This document shows, one piece after another, positions 5,846 to 12,015 of a stretch of 12,015 bases of DNA. The notes below the pieces were generated by a model. The model searched no databases. It saw only the letters and a program-made list of their open reading frames with translations, and was not told where the DNA came from. Source of the stretch: an uncultured Olsenella sp. (GTDB taxonomy: Bacteria; Actinomycetota; Coriobacteriia; Coriobacteriales; Atopobiaceae). Within the stretch, counting starts at the first letter, position 1; each line of letters begins with the position of its first letter. Position numbers and translations under genes: made by a program. The stretch spans positions 1 through 12,015 of the forward strand of contig CAMXZR010000047.1 of NCBI GenBank assembly GCA_947253595.1, given 5' to 3'.

Positions 5846-7270
5846 TTAGGCAGCCTGCTCCTCGCGTCTGAGCTCGCCGAGGATGCTTGTAGCCATGGGC
5901 AGCGCCACCAGGCCCGTTATCACGTCGGTCAGGGGCTGGGCCAGCTGCACGCCCAGGAGTCCCAAGAAGTGCGGCATCACGGTGACGACCGGGCCGAGCA
6001 CTAGGCCCAGCCTGCAGGCGCCCAGGATGGTGGCCCTCCACATGCGACCCGTGGTCTGGAGCAGAAAGTTGGTGATCATGGCCATGCCCGTGATGGACAT
6101 AGTGAGGCTCTCGACGCGCAGGGTGAGGGCGGCGATGCTCACAACCTCGGGGTCGTCGTTGAAGAACGCCACCAGCTGTGGCGCGAAGGCGCAGGTCAGC
6201 ACGCCGATCGAGAATACCGCCACCACCGCGGCGCGCACCGCGAACGCGTAGCCCTCCCTGATGCGTCCGAAGCGGCGCGCCCCGTAGTTGTAGCCCACGA
6301 TGGGCTGGAAGCCCTGGCCGATGCCAATCTGAACGTAGTTGCCGAAGCCGCAGATGCGCTGGACGATGGCAAGTCCCGCGATGGCGGCGTCGCCGAAGGG
6401 CCGCGCGGCGTCGTTGAGCAGCGTCGTTGCCACGCCCAGCATGATCTGCCGAACGAACGAGGGCACTCCGCCGTTGTTGATCTTGAGCGCCATGGCCCTC
6501 GAGGGCCGCCGCAGCCACCGCAGGCCCAGCGGAGTGATTCCCGCCCGCTGCATCTGGAAGACCAGGAGGCAGAAGCTAACGAACTCGCAGACGACGGTGG
6601 AGGTAGCGCTGCCCGCGATGCCCATGCCGCAGACGTAGATCAGAAACGGCGTCAGTGCCATGTTGAGCAGGGCACCCGTCATGATGGCGGCCATGGAGTA
6701 GAGGGCCTCCCCCTCGAGGCGCAGCTGCATGTTGAGCATGAGCGAGCTGCACATGAAGGGCGCGCCCATGAGGATGATGCCCACGAAGCGCCGTGCGTAG
6801 GGGAGGATCGTGGGGGTCGAACCGGCCAGGAGGCAGATGGGGTCGATGAAGGCGTTGCCCAGAACCGCGATGACCAGCCCCAGCGTCAACGTGCAGGCGA
6901 GGCCCGTGGAGGCGAGCACGCACGCCTCGTCCCTCTCCCTCGCCCCAAGGTGGCGCGAGATGGCGTTGCCCGTGCCCTGCCCGAAGTAGAAGCCTATGGC
7001 CTGGATGGCGGTCATGGCCACGAACGAGATGCCGATGGCACCTGAGGCGGAGGTGCCCAGGCTGCTCACGAAGAAGGTGTCGGACAGGTTATAGATGCTG
7101 GTAACCAGGTTGGAGAGGATCGAGGGCGTGGCGAGCGAGAGAATCAGGGGCCGGATGGGCTCCTCGGTCATCTGCCGGAACTTCTCCTCGGGCGTCTGCC
7201 CGCCCCTGCGGCGCGTCTCCGCCTCGTCCGTCCGCTCGGTATTGTCCGTGTCGCTTTGCATGGGAGACAT
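5846..7270 (-). CDS. MATE-family multidrug efflux transporter
   Basis: The protein is a polytopic membrane transporter with about 12 membrane helices that exports cationic drugs or metabolites in exchange for Na+ or H+. From the ATG at 7270 it has 474 residues, a normal MATE length. The start of the domain reads MTEEPIRPLILSLATPSI, then YNLSDTFFVSSLGTSASGAI. The second half-repeat carries GFQPIVGYNYGARRFGRI, the typical MATE signature. A hydrophilic N-terminal tail of about 35 residues precedes the first helix. The start is uncertain: no good ribosome binding site precedes ATG 7270, TTG 7300 or ATG 7261. The ATG at 7171 has GAGGAG 12 bases upstream but would remove the EEKFRQMT motif often seen in related proteins. 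It is the last gene of a likely operon behind a response regulator and kinase. The substrate cannot be predicted. Confidence 0.92.
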   Translation of the reverse strand: MSPMQSDTDNTERTDEAETRRRGGQTPEEKFRQMTEEPIRPLILSLATPSILSNLVTSIYNLSDTFFVSSLGTSASGAIGISFVAMTAIQAIGFYFGQGTGNAISRHLGARERDEACVLASTGLACTLTLGLVIAVLGNAFIDPICLLAGSTPTILPYARRFVGIILMGAPFMCSSLMLNMQLRLEGEALYSMAAIMTGALLNMALTPFLIYVCGMGIAGSATSTVVCEFVSFCLLVFQMQRAGITPLGLRWLRRPSRAMALKINNGGVPSFVRQIMLGVATTLLNDAARPFGDAAIAGLAIVQRICGFGNYVQIGIGQGFQPIVGYNYGARRFGRIREGYAFAVRAAVVAVFSIGVLTCAFAPQLVAFFNDDPEVVSIAALTLRVESLTMSITGMAMITNFLLQTTGRMWRATILGACRLGLVLGPVVTVMPHFLGLLGVQLAQPLTDVITGLVALPMATSILGELRREEQAA

Positions 7271-7335
7271 GATGCGCCGACGGGCGGCGCGATCCACCAA
7301 GATGCCGAGCGGGCGCTCACATCCTCACGGAATCG

Positions 7336-8634
7336 TTACGCGTCGGCGGAGGCGGGGAAGCTCACGGAGAAGCGCGTGCCCACGCCCTCGCGCGAGACGA
7401 CGTCGATCGTCCCCTGGTGAGCGTCCACGATCCACTTGGCGATGGAGAGCCCCAGTCCGGTGCCGCTGGCCTCGTCGCCGCGCGCCTCGTCCGCGCGCCA
7501 GAACCTCTCGAACGCGTGTGCCACGTCGTCCTCTCCCATGCCCATCCCCTCGTCCTGCACCTGGTACGAGACGCGGCCGTCCCCGACCTTGGTGGAGAGG
7601 GCGATGGCCGACCCGGCGGGGGAGTACTTCGCAGCGTTCTGGACGATGATCCTCATCGACTGCTTGACCATCGCCAGGTCGCCCACCATCTGATAGAGAG
7701 GGTCCTCCTCCGCGCCCTTGGGGTTTTTAAGCACGTAGCGGTGGGCGTCGTCGATCATGCACGACTCCTCCCACACGTCCTCCGTGACCTCGGCCAGGTT
7801 GAGGGGGGTTCTTTGGAGCGTGTTGCGCCCCGAGTCCCCGCGGGCGAGGAAGAGCAGCTGCTCCACGAGCTCCTGCATGTGGTCGGTCTCGGCCTTCAGG
7901 GACTCGATCGACTCCTCGAGCACGGCCTCGTCCGTCTTCCCCCACCTGTCGAGCATGTCCACGTAGCCCTTGATCACGGCGATGGGCGTGCGCAGCTCGT
8001 GCGAGGCGTCCGAGACGAACCTCGTCTGCTGCTGCCGGGACTCCTGCATCCGGTGGAGGAGCCCGTTGAGCGCGACCTCGATGGGCTGGAGGTCCTGGTC
8101 TCCGGTAGAGACGCGCGGCGAGTCGACCGTCGCGCGCGAGATCGCCTGCTCGAGGCTCTCCATCTTGCTCTCCTGGACCCCGTCGCTCATCGCCTCGGCA
8201 TCCAGGGCCAGCTGGTTCAGCGGCAGGAGCTTGCGTCGCACGCGCCGGGTGTCTCCCGGCAGCCTGAAGAGCGAGACGAGCTGCCATGCACCGACGGCGA
8301 CGGCGACGGGCTCCATGAGGCGGACGAGGTCACCCATGGGAAAATCCCTGTGCGTCCCGTCGCCGAGCGAGACGCTCAGGCCTAGGTCCTCAGGGCTGCC
8401 GCCCGTGACGATCTGGAGGGACGCGATGGCGTTGGGGGAGCTGGACCGCAGGGCACCCTCGGGGAGCTGCCGGGCGCTCTGCACCGCGAAGCTGCCCACG
8501 AGCACCACGCAGACGAACAGGTCGAATGCGACCATCCCGATTAGGTTTCGCCACCAGAAGCTCCAGCTGATCGAGCGGGCGGTGGAGGGCATTCCCGGCC
8601 TGATCGTCCTGGCGCTACCCCTCCCGGATGACAT
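7336..8634 (-). CDS. Membrane sensor histidine kinase (HisKA/HATPase, OmpR-partner type)
   Basis: This 432-residue kinase has membrane segments at about 32-52 and 104-124 enclosing a short extracellular loop of about 50 residues. A cytoplasmic linker follows, then HisKA with the phosphorylated H212 in SDASHELRTPIAVIKGY. The ATPase domain shows the N box (N333 in IIVQNAAKYSPAG), G1 (DEGMGMG, 361-367), the F box (FERFWRAD) and G2 (GTGLGLSIAK, 391-400), so it should be fully active. Its start overlaps the 3' end of the response regulator gene by 20 bases, indicating translational coupling and a cognate pair. The MATE gene follows after 65 bases or fewer. The small sensor loop suggests sensing within or near the membrane rather than a large ligand-binding domain, which is compatible with detecting a membrane-active compound. 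The GTG-like spacing GGGGTGGGAT precedes the chosen ATG; an internal ATG at 8592 is an alternative. Confidence 0.95.
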   Translation of the reverse strand: MSSGRGSARTIRPGMPSTARSISWSFWWRNLIGMVAFDLFVCVVLVGSFAVQSARQLPEGALRSSSPNAIASLQIVTGGSPEDLGLSVSLGDGTHRDFPMGDLVRLMEPVAVAVGAWQLVSLFRLPGDTRRVRRKLLPLNQLALDAEAMSDGVQESKMESLEQAISRATVDSPRVSTGDQDLQPIEVALNGLLHRMQESRQQQTRFVSDASHELRTPIAVIKGYVDMLDRWGKTDEAVLEESIESLKAETDHMQELVEQLLFLARGDSGRNTLQRTPLNLAEVTEDVWEESCMIDDAHRYVLKNPKGAEEDPLYQMVGDLAMVKQSMRIIVQNAAKYSPAGSAIALSTKVGDGRVSYQVQDEGMGMGEDDVAHAFERFWRADEARGDEASGTGLGLSIAKWIVDAHQGTIDVVSREGVGTRFSVSFPASADA

Positions 8635-9385
8635 ATCCCACCCCGCGGACGGTCGTCACGAGCTTGATGCCAAAGCGGTCGTCGATCTTTGAGCGGATGT
8701 GTCGCACGTAGACGTCGATGGCGTTCGTCTCGCCTGCATACTCGTAGCCGCATGCCAGCCGCATGAGCCTATCGCGCGTCATGACTATGCCCTCGTTCTC
8801 CATGAGGACGCGCAGCACCTCGAACTCGCGGTTTGTGAGAGGAACCTCCTCGTCCGCGACGATGACCTCATGCCTCTCCACGTCCAAAGTCACGCCGTTG
8901 GAGTTCAGCACGTGGCGCGCGGAAGCCTCAGAGGGGCCGCCCTCGCCTCGGCCGTCGCCTGCTGACGCGGCCGCCACGGCGGGCGCGCCGTCCGCAGGGC
9001 CGTGGCCCGTGGACGGTGCCGTCCCCTCCCGGCGCTTGAGCGCCACGCGTATGCGGGCGAGCAGCTCCTCGATGGCGAAGGGCTTCGTCACGTAGTCGTC
9101 GGCGCCGGCGTCGAGACCGGCGACCTTGTCCATCACGGAGTCCCGCGCGGTAAGAACGATGACGGGGACGTCGCGCTCCCTGCGGATGCGACGCAGCACC
9201 TCGAGGCCGTTCAGCTGCGGCAGGAGCAGGTCGAGGAGGATAAGGTCGTAGTCCCCCGAGAGGGCCGCGTCCACCCCCGACCTGCCGTCGGCGGCCTTGC
9301 CCACCTCGTAGCCCTCGTGCGTCAGCTCGAGCTCCACGAAGCGGGCGATCTTCGCCTCGTCCTCCACCACAAGAATCCTGCTCAT
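8615..9385 (-). CDS. OmpR/PhoB-family response regulator
   Basis: The protein has 256 residues from the ATG at 9385. The receiver domain (1-118) has the acidic pair E8/D9, the phosphorylated D52 in LILLDLLLP, T79 in IVLTARD and K101 in YVTKPF. The winged-helix DNA-binding domain (about 160-256) includes LTNREFEVLRVLMENEG and ends VTTVRGVGYVIREG. The linker is unusually long (about residues 120-158), rich in Gly, Ala, Ser and Glu; most family members have 10-20 residues here. The start at 9385 gives the canonical MSRILVVEDE N-terminus, with GGAAG-like pairing about 8 bases upstream. The open frame continues upstream to 9493 through the palindrome, but that extension is not protein-like for this family. 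Together with the overlapping kinase it probably controls this operon, including the MATE pump. Confidence 0.95.
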   Translation of the reverse strand: MSRILVVEDEAKIARFVELELTHEGYEVGKAADGRSGVDAALSGDYDLILLDLLLPQLNGLEVLRRIRRERDVPVIVLTARDSVMDKVAGLDAGADDYVTKPFAIEELLARIRVALKRREGTAPSTGHGPADGAPAVAAASAGDGRGEGGPSEASARHVLNSNGVTLDVERHEVIVADEEVPLTNREFEVLRVLMENEGIVMTRDRLMRLACGYEYAGETNAIDVYVRHIRSKIDDRFGIKLVTTVRGVGYVIREG

Positions 9386-9410
9386 GCACCGCTTCCGTTC
9401 GGACGTGTCT

Positions 9411-9442
9411 CGCGGCTGGGCCCGCGCGCGGGCCCAGCCGCG
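9411..9442. terminator. 32-nt perfect GC palindrome between DUF4342 and response regulator genes
   Basis: CGCGGCTGGGCCCGCG (9411-9426) is followed directly by its exact reverse complement (9427-9442). In RNA it forms a stem of about 14 pairs with a 4-base loop. It begins 4 bases after the stop of the DUF4342 gene and ends 25 bases before the regulator start. There is no T-run on the minus-strand side. It could be a leaky terminator or attenuator, an RNA-stability hairpin, or a protein-binding dyad. Confidence 0.6.
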
Positions 9443-9446
9443 AATC

Positions 9447-10001
9447 CTATTTCCTGTCGTGTCCCATGACGTCGCGCTTGAGGGACTCCACACCCGATGC
9501 AGCCTTGTCCATGGCCTCGTTGACGTCGACGGTCACGCGGTCGACTCCCTCGAAGCGGTAGTGGCACTCGAGGAACAGGCCCACGACGAGTGCGGGCAGC
9601 GTGACCGCCCAAGCGAGCAGGGCGAGCACCAGGACCAGAACGGGCACGGCCAGGATGCGACGCCCGCGACGCTCCACCACGAAGGTGACGTCGATGCTCT
9701 TCCTCAGCACGTGGCGGCAGCTGCTGCAGAAGCGCTCGAAGCCCCTCTCGAACCTGCCTCCCTCGCTCGCCTGCCTGTAGGCGTCCTGGGCCTCCGCCAT
9801 CTCGGGCGAGACGCCGCCCTGTCTGCTGCCGACGGTGGAGTAGCTTGCCGTCTGGGGCTGCGTCTTTCCCTCGTTCTCCAGGTAGACGATGGCGTCCAGC
9901 GCGTTCCCGCGGCTTGCGTCGAGCGCCTGCTTGGCATCCGCGTAGCCCACGCCCGTCTTCTCTCGGATGAGCTCTACCTTCTCGAGGTCGTCCATGACCA
10001 T
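9447..10001 (-). CDS. DUF4342 membrane protein with N-terminal UBA-like domain
   Basis: The 184-residue protein starts with a UBA/TS-N-like helical domain (about 4-45): DLEKVELIREKTGVGYADAK, then NALDAIVYLENEG. A polar linker follows, including FCSSC (91-95), a CxxC pair that could bind metal or form a disulfide. Next comes the DUF4342 core, VTFVVERRGRRILAVPV (105-121), leading into a long hydrophobic stretch (about 115-146) of one or two membrane helices. A soluble tail of about 35 residues ends the protein. DUF4342 proteins are common in Firmicutes and Coriobacteriia, and no function is established. The ATG at 10001 is chosen because AAAGGGAAGGGA lies just upstream; the ATG at 9995 is also possible. 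The gene is on the same strand as the two-component/MATE genes and may be their first cistron. Confidence 0.85.
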   Translation of the reverse strand: MVMDDLEKVELIREKTGVGYADAKQALDASRGNALDAIVYLENEGKTQPQTASYSTVGSRQGGVSPEMAEAQDAYRQASEGGRFERGFERFCSSCRHVLRKSIDVTFVVERRGRRILAVPVLVLVLALLAWAVTLPALVVGLFLECHYRFEGVDRVTVDVNEAMDKAASGVESLKRDVMGHDRK

Positions 10002-10247
10002 GTATCCCTTCCCTTTGCGGGTGTTGCGTGGACGGCAATCTCTGCCATCCGATGATTGCATGGTGACAGGCAAAGATTAACCGACCCTTGGGCAAAGATT
10101 ACGTTCGGATGACGATTGGGCTGCGTTGGGGCCGGCAGGGTGGTTAGCGTCGGGGCGCGTTGGACGTCCTGCGGCCTGGCTTGCTCCCCCTGGGATATCC
10201 TCGTGGCAGACGGCGTGGATGGGCAACGCTCGACGGGGGAGAGGGAC
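10002..10247. promoter_or_regulatory. Divergent gap with an 11-bp direct repeat at 22-bp period
   Basis: The gap separates the DUF4342 gene (-) from the alkylation-repair gene (+). GGCAAAGATTA occurs at 10069-10079 and exactly again at 10091-10101, two helical turns apart, so it may be a regulator site acting on either gene. No convincing -35/-10 pair was found for either direction. GGGGGAGAGGGAC is the ribosome binding site for the ATG at 10248. Confidence 0.5.
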
Positions 10248-10955
10248 ATGACGGTGCCGAGCATAGCAGGATACGTGAGCTCGTACCTCTTCGACCATCG
10301 TGACCCGGCGTACCGGGAGTTCAGCGCGAGTCTGATGCCGACGGTCGACCCGTCGACCGTCGTGGGCGTCCGTACTCCCTGCCTGCGCCGGCTTGCCCGG
10401 GAGCTGTCCTGCCGCGATGACCTGGAAGAGTTCCTCGGTGGCCTGCCCCATGCGCTCTTCGAAGAGAACCAGGTCCACGCCTTCGTCATGTCGGGACTGC
10501 GCGACTACGACCTCCTGCTTGCCGAGCTCGAGCGCTTCCTCCCCCACGTGGACAACTGGGCTACCTGCGACGGGATCTCTCCTCGGGGTCTCGCCGCGCA
10601 GCCGACGCGGACGCTCGACCGCGTGCGGGCATGGGTGGGCTCCGGCGACACCTACGTCGTCCGCTTTGGCATCGGGACCCTCATGCGCGTCTTTCTCGCC
10701 GATGGGTTCGAGCCTTGGATGATGGGGCTGGTCGCCTCCACGGCCCCCGGTGACTACTACGTGGACATGATGCGCGCCTGGTACGTGGCCGAGGCCCTGG
10801 TCTGGCAGCGTAACGCCGCCCTTGCGCTGCTGCGCGATGGCAGTCTCGACCGCTGGACGCACAACAAGGCGATTCAGAAGGCGGTCGAGAGCCGTCGCGT
10901 CGAAACCGAGCTCAAGGGAGAGCTGCGCGCCCTGAGGAGGAGGGGGCCGGCCTAG
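10248..10955 (+). CDS. AlkD-like DNA alkylation repair protein (HEAT-like repeat glycosylase family)
   Basis: This 235-residue soluble protein matches the DNA alkylation repair family (COG4912, AlkD). These all-helical HEAT-like proteins excise alkylated bases such as 3- and 7-alkylpurines. Seen here are HVDNWATCD (100-108), where W104 and D108 correspond to the tryptophan and catalytic aspartate of AlkD. VVRFGIGTLMRVFL (137-150), YYVDMMRAWYVAEAL (170-184) and the C-terminal WTHNKAIQKAVESRRV (203-218) are also typical. The length is normal for the family. The frame is open upstream to 10116, but the ATG at 10248 with GGGGGAGAGGG just before it is the clear start. It is divergent from the DUF4342 gene and convergent with the serpin-like gene. 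Divergent family members without glycosylase activity exist, so the activity is inferred from the conserved W/D pair. Confidence 0.92.
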   Translation: MTVPSIAGYVSSYLFDHRDPAYREFSASLMPTVDPSTVVGVRTPCLRRLARELSCRDDLEEFLGGLPHALFEENQVHAFVMSGLRDYDLLLAELERFLPHVDNWATCDGISPRGLAAQPTRTLDRVRAWVGSGDTYVVRFGIGTLMRVFLADGFEPWMMGLVASTAPGDYYVDMMRAWYVAEALVWQRNAALALLRDGSLDRWTHNKAIQKAVESRRVETELKGELRALRRRGPA

Positions 10956-11014
10956 GGTCCGGGCGTGTCCAGGATCCGGGTGTCCGCGCCATACGCGCCC
11001 CTCGCCCGGCCTTT

Positions 11015-11050
11015 CCGCCTCCTCGCCGTAGTGCGCCCGCCTCCTCGCCG
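11015..11050. repeat. 14-bp direct repeat in the convergent gap
   Basis: CCGCCTCCTCGCCG occurs at 11015-11028 and again at 11037-11050, a 22-bp period. It lies in the 116-base gap (10956-11071) between two convergent genes. No convincing terminator was found in this gap. Confidence 0.5.
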
Positions 11051-11071
11051 CCGCACCCCAGCCCCTCGTGG

Positions 11072-12015
11072 CTAGGCGCCCTGGTCTTGGAATGCGCGCA
11101 CGTCGCTCACGAGCATCGCGAGGTAGGGCCGCGCACCCTCGGGGGCGCTGCCGTCCACCAGGAAGAGGGCGAACCTGTCGTCGAACACGAAGCGACGCGG
11201 CTGTGGCCCCTCGGGCATGGGGGCCGCCGACATCACGGCGGTGATGGCCGCCTCGCTCTTCACCCTGCCGCCCCTGTTGTCCAGGTCGAACACGAGGGTT
11301 TGCATGGCCTGGCCGATGCGGAGCATGTCGCCGTGGGGGAGCGCGAACTCCAGGCCTTCGAGCTTGCCGTACTCCTCGAACACGTTGACGCTCAGCAGGG
11401 GGCACTCGAACTCGTCTTCGTACGAGAGCGGCATCTGCGTCTCGGCCGCAGCCGCCCTCGCCATCGCGTTCTTCCACATGTCCGAGAAGCCCTGCCCCTC
11501 GGGGGACTTCACCAGGACGAGCTCGTCGCCCTCCTTGGTGGAGATCCTGCAGGCGCAGTGCTCGTAGTTCTCGTAATAGAGGGGCGTGACCTGGGCGAGG
11601 AGGTCGCCGCGAACGTCGTCGCCGCTCCCCACGGTCCCGAAGTACCTGACCCCCTCCGTGCGGTCGGGGCCGAAGGTGCCGTCGTGGGAGAGGAGCGCGA
11701 ACGGGTGCTCGAACGAGAACGCCCGGTAGAGCATGGCGTAGAACAGCGTGTCGTTTGGCCCAGCCCCCTCCCAGTCCAACATGCCGAGAACGTCGCTTCC
11801 CTGACCGAAGCGTTGGCCGATGGCCTTCTCTATGGTGTCGCGGGCGTCTTTGGTCATGGGGCCGGCATAGCTGTAATAGTGGTCGTCCGAGACCATGCCC
11901 GCCTCGAAGGGGCTCCCGTTCAGAGCGTCCACCAGGTCGTTTGGTCCGCTGGTCGACTCGAGCGGCCTTCCGTCGTTGTGGTAGGCAAGAAGCTCGTCCC
12001 AGCACAGCTGGAGCG
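11072..12015 (-). CDS. Serpin-family protease inhibitor, C-terminal part (cut off by the window edge)
   Basis: The frame is open to the right edge, so the N-terminus is missing; 313 residues are visible, of about 400 expected. Numbering here starts at a GTG codon at 11932, an unlikely real start because protein-like sequence continues upstream of it. Serpin landmarks in order are DTLFYAMLYRAFSFEHPF (61-78, like the family's lvNAlyFka-W-pF), YYENYEHCACRI followed by ELVLVKSPEG (the body strands), a reactive-centre hinge RVKSEAAITAVMSAAP (223-238), and a C-terminus RFVFDDRFALFLVD then LAMLVSDV (family: aDrPFlflI...lfmGrv). The hinge has small residues at most positions, consistent with a working inhibitor; the bond cleaved by the target protease probably lies around residues 236-240. 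Serpins trap serine proteases covalently, and in gut bacteria they can inhibit host proteases. Localisation cannot be judged without the N-terminus. Confidence 0.72.
   Translation of the reverse strand, partial: LQLCWDELLAYHNDGRPLESTSGPNDLVDALNGSPFEAGMVSDDHYYSYAGPMTKDARDTIEKAIGQRFGQGSDVLGMLDWEGAGPNDTLFYAMLYRAFSFEHPFALLSHDGTFGPDRTEGVRYFGTVGSGDDVRGDLLAQVTPLYYENYEHCACRISTKEGDELVLVKSPEGQGFSDMWKNAMARAAAAETQMPLSYEDEFECPLLSVNVFEEYGKLEGLEFALPHGDMLRIGQAMQTLVFDLDNRGGRVKSEAAITAVMSAAPMPEGPQPRRFVFDDRFALFLVDGSAPEGARPYLAMLVSDVRAFQDQGA

Noticed and set aside
9386..9493. N-terminal extension of the response regulator to an ATG at 9493
   Set aside because: The extra 36 codons cross the 32-nt palindrome and the end of the DUF4342 gene. 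The receiver domain starts normally at 9385.
10116..10247. N-terminal extension of the AlkD-like protein to an ATG at 10116
   Set aside because: The extension is not family-like and lacks a ribosome binding site, whereas the ATG at 10248 has a strong one.
11930..11932. GTG as the start of the serpin-like gene
   Set aside because: The same frame continues without a stop to the window edge with protein-like sequence, so the gene is truncated here rather than starting at this codon.
10077..12005. A 642-codon open frame on the minus strand
   Set aside because: It runs antisense to the AlkD-like gene and out of frame with the serpin-like gene, with Arg/Gly/Pro-rich shadow composition. It is an artefact of high GC.

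Overview
The window is GC-rich, densely coding bacterial chromosome. Its gene content suggests a host-associated Coriobacteriia member (Olsenella/Atopobiaceae-like): a DUF4342 protein, a bacterial serpin, PdxS with a MocR-type regulator and no adjacent PdxT, and a MATE pump with an EEKFRQMTE-type N-terminus. The taxonomy is inferred from these proteins; no rRNA or marker gene is present. I saw no tRNA, rRNA, insertion sequence or CRISPR array.

Layout. (1) 1-178 is the leader of ilvE, a branched-chain aminotransferase gene (179-1210, +). (2) 1211-1747 is a 537-base gap between convergent genes. It holds a likely ilvE terminator, two phased inverted repeats built on GACAGCAT, and a short minisatellite. 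(3) 1748-4243 is a vitamin B6 module: pdxS (-) and a divergent MocR/PdxR-type regulator (+). They share an AT-rich 141-base control region with three 11-bp-phased GGTCAG repeats. (4) 4244-4489 holds a lower-GC segment bounded by an inverted repeat. After it comes an unusual gene (4490-5797, +) encoding an esterase-like fold without its catalytic residues, fused to a long alanine-rich coiled coil. (5) 5846-10001 on the minus strand reads, in transcription order, DUF4342 membrane protein, OmpR-family response regulator, histidine kinase and MATE efflux pump. A 32-nt perfect palindrome separates the DUF4342 gene from the regulator. The regulator and kinase genes overlap, and the kinase and pump genes are 35-65 bases apart, so a two-component system controlling its own pump is likely. 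(6) 10248-10955 (+) encodes an AlkD-like DNA alkylation repair protein. (7) 11072 to the right edge (-) is the C-terminal part of a serpin-like protein with a recognisable reactive-centre hinge; its N-terminus lies outside the window.

How the genes work together. The control region between pdxS and pdxR fits a simple switch. The repeats lie just upstream of a candidate pdxS -35 box and at the expected transcription start of pdxR, so one bound protein could activate pdxS and repress its own gene. IlvE also needs PLP, but its closeness to the B6 module may be chance. The most unusual items are the inactive-looking esterase/coiled-coil fusion, the bacterial serpin and the phased repeats between ilvE and pdxS.
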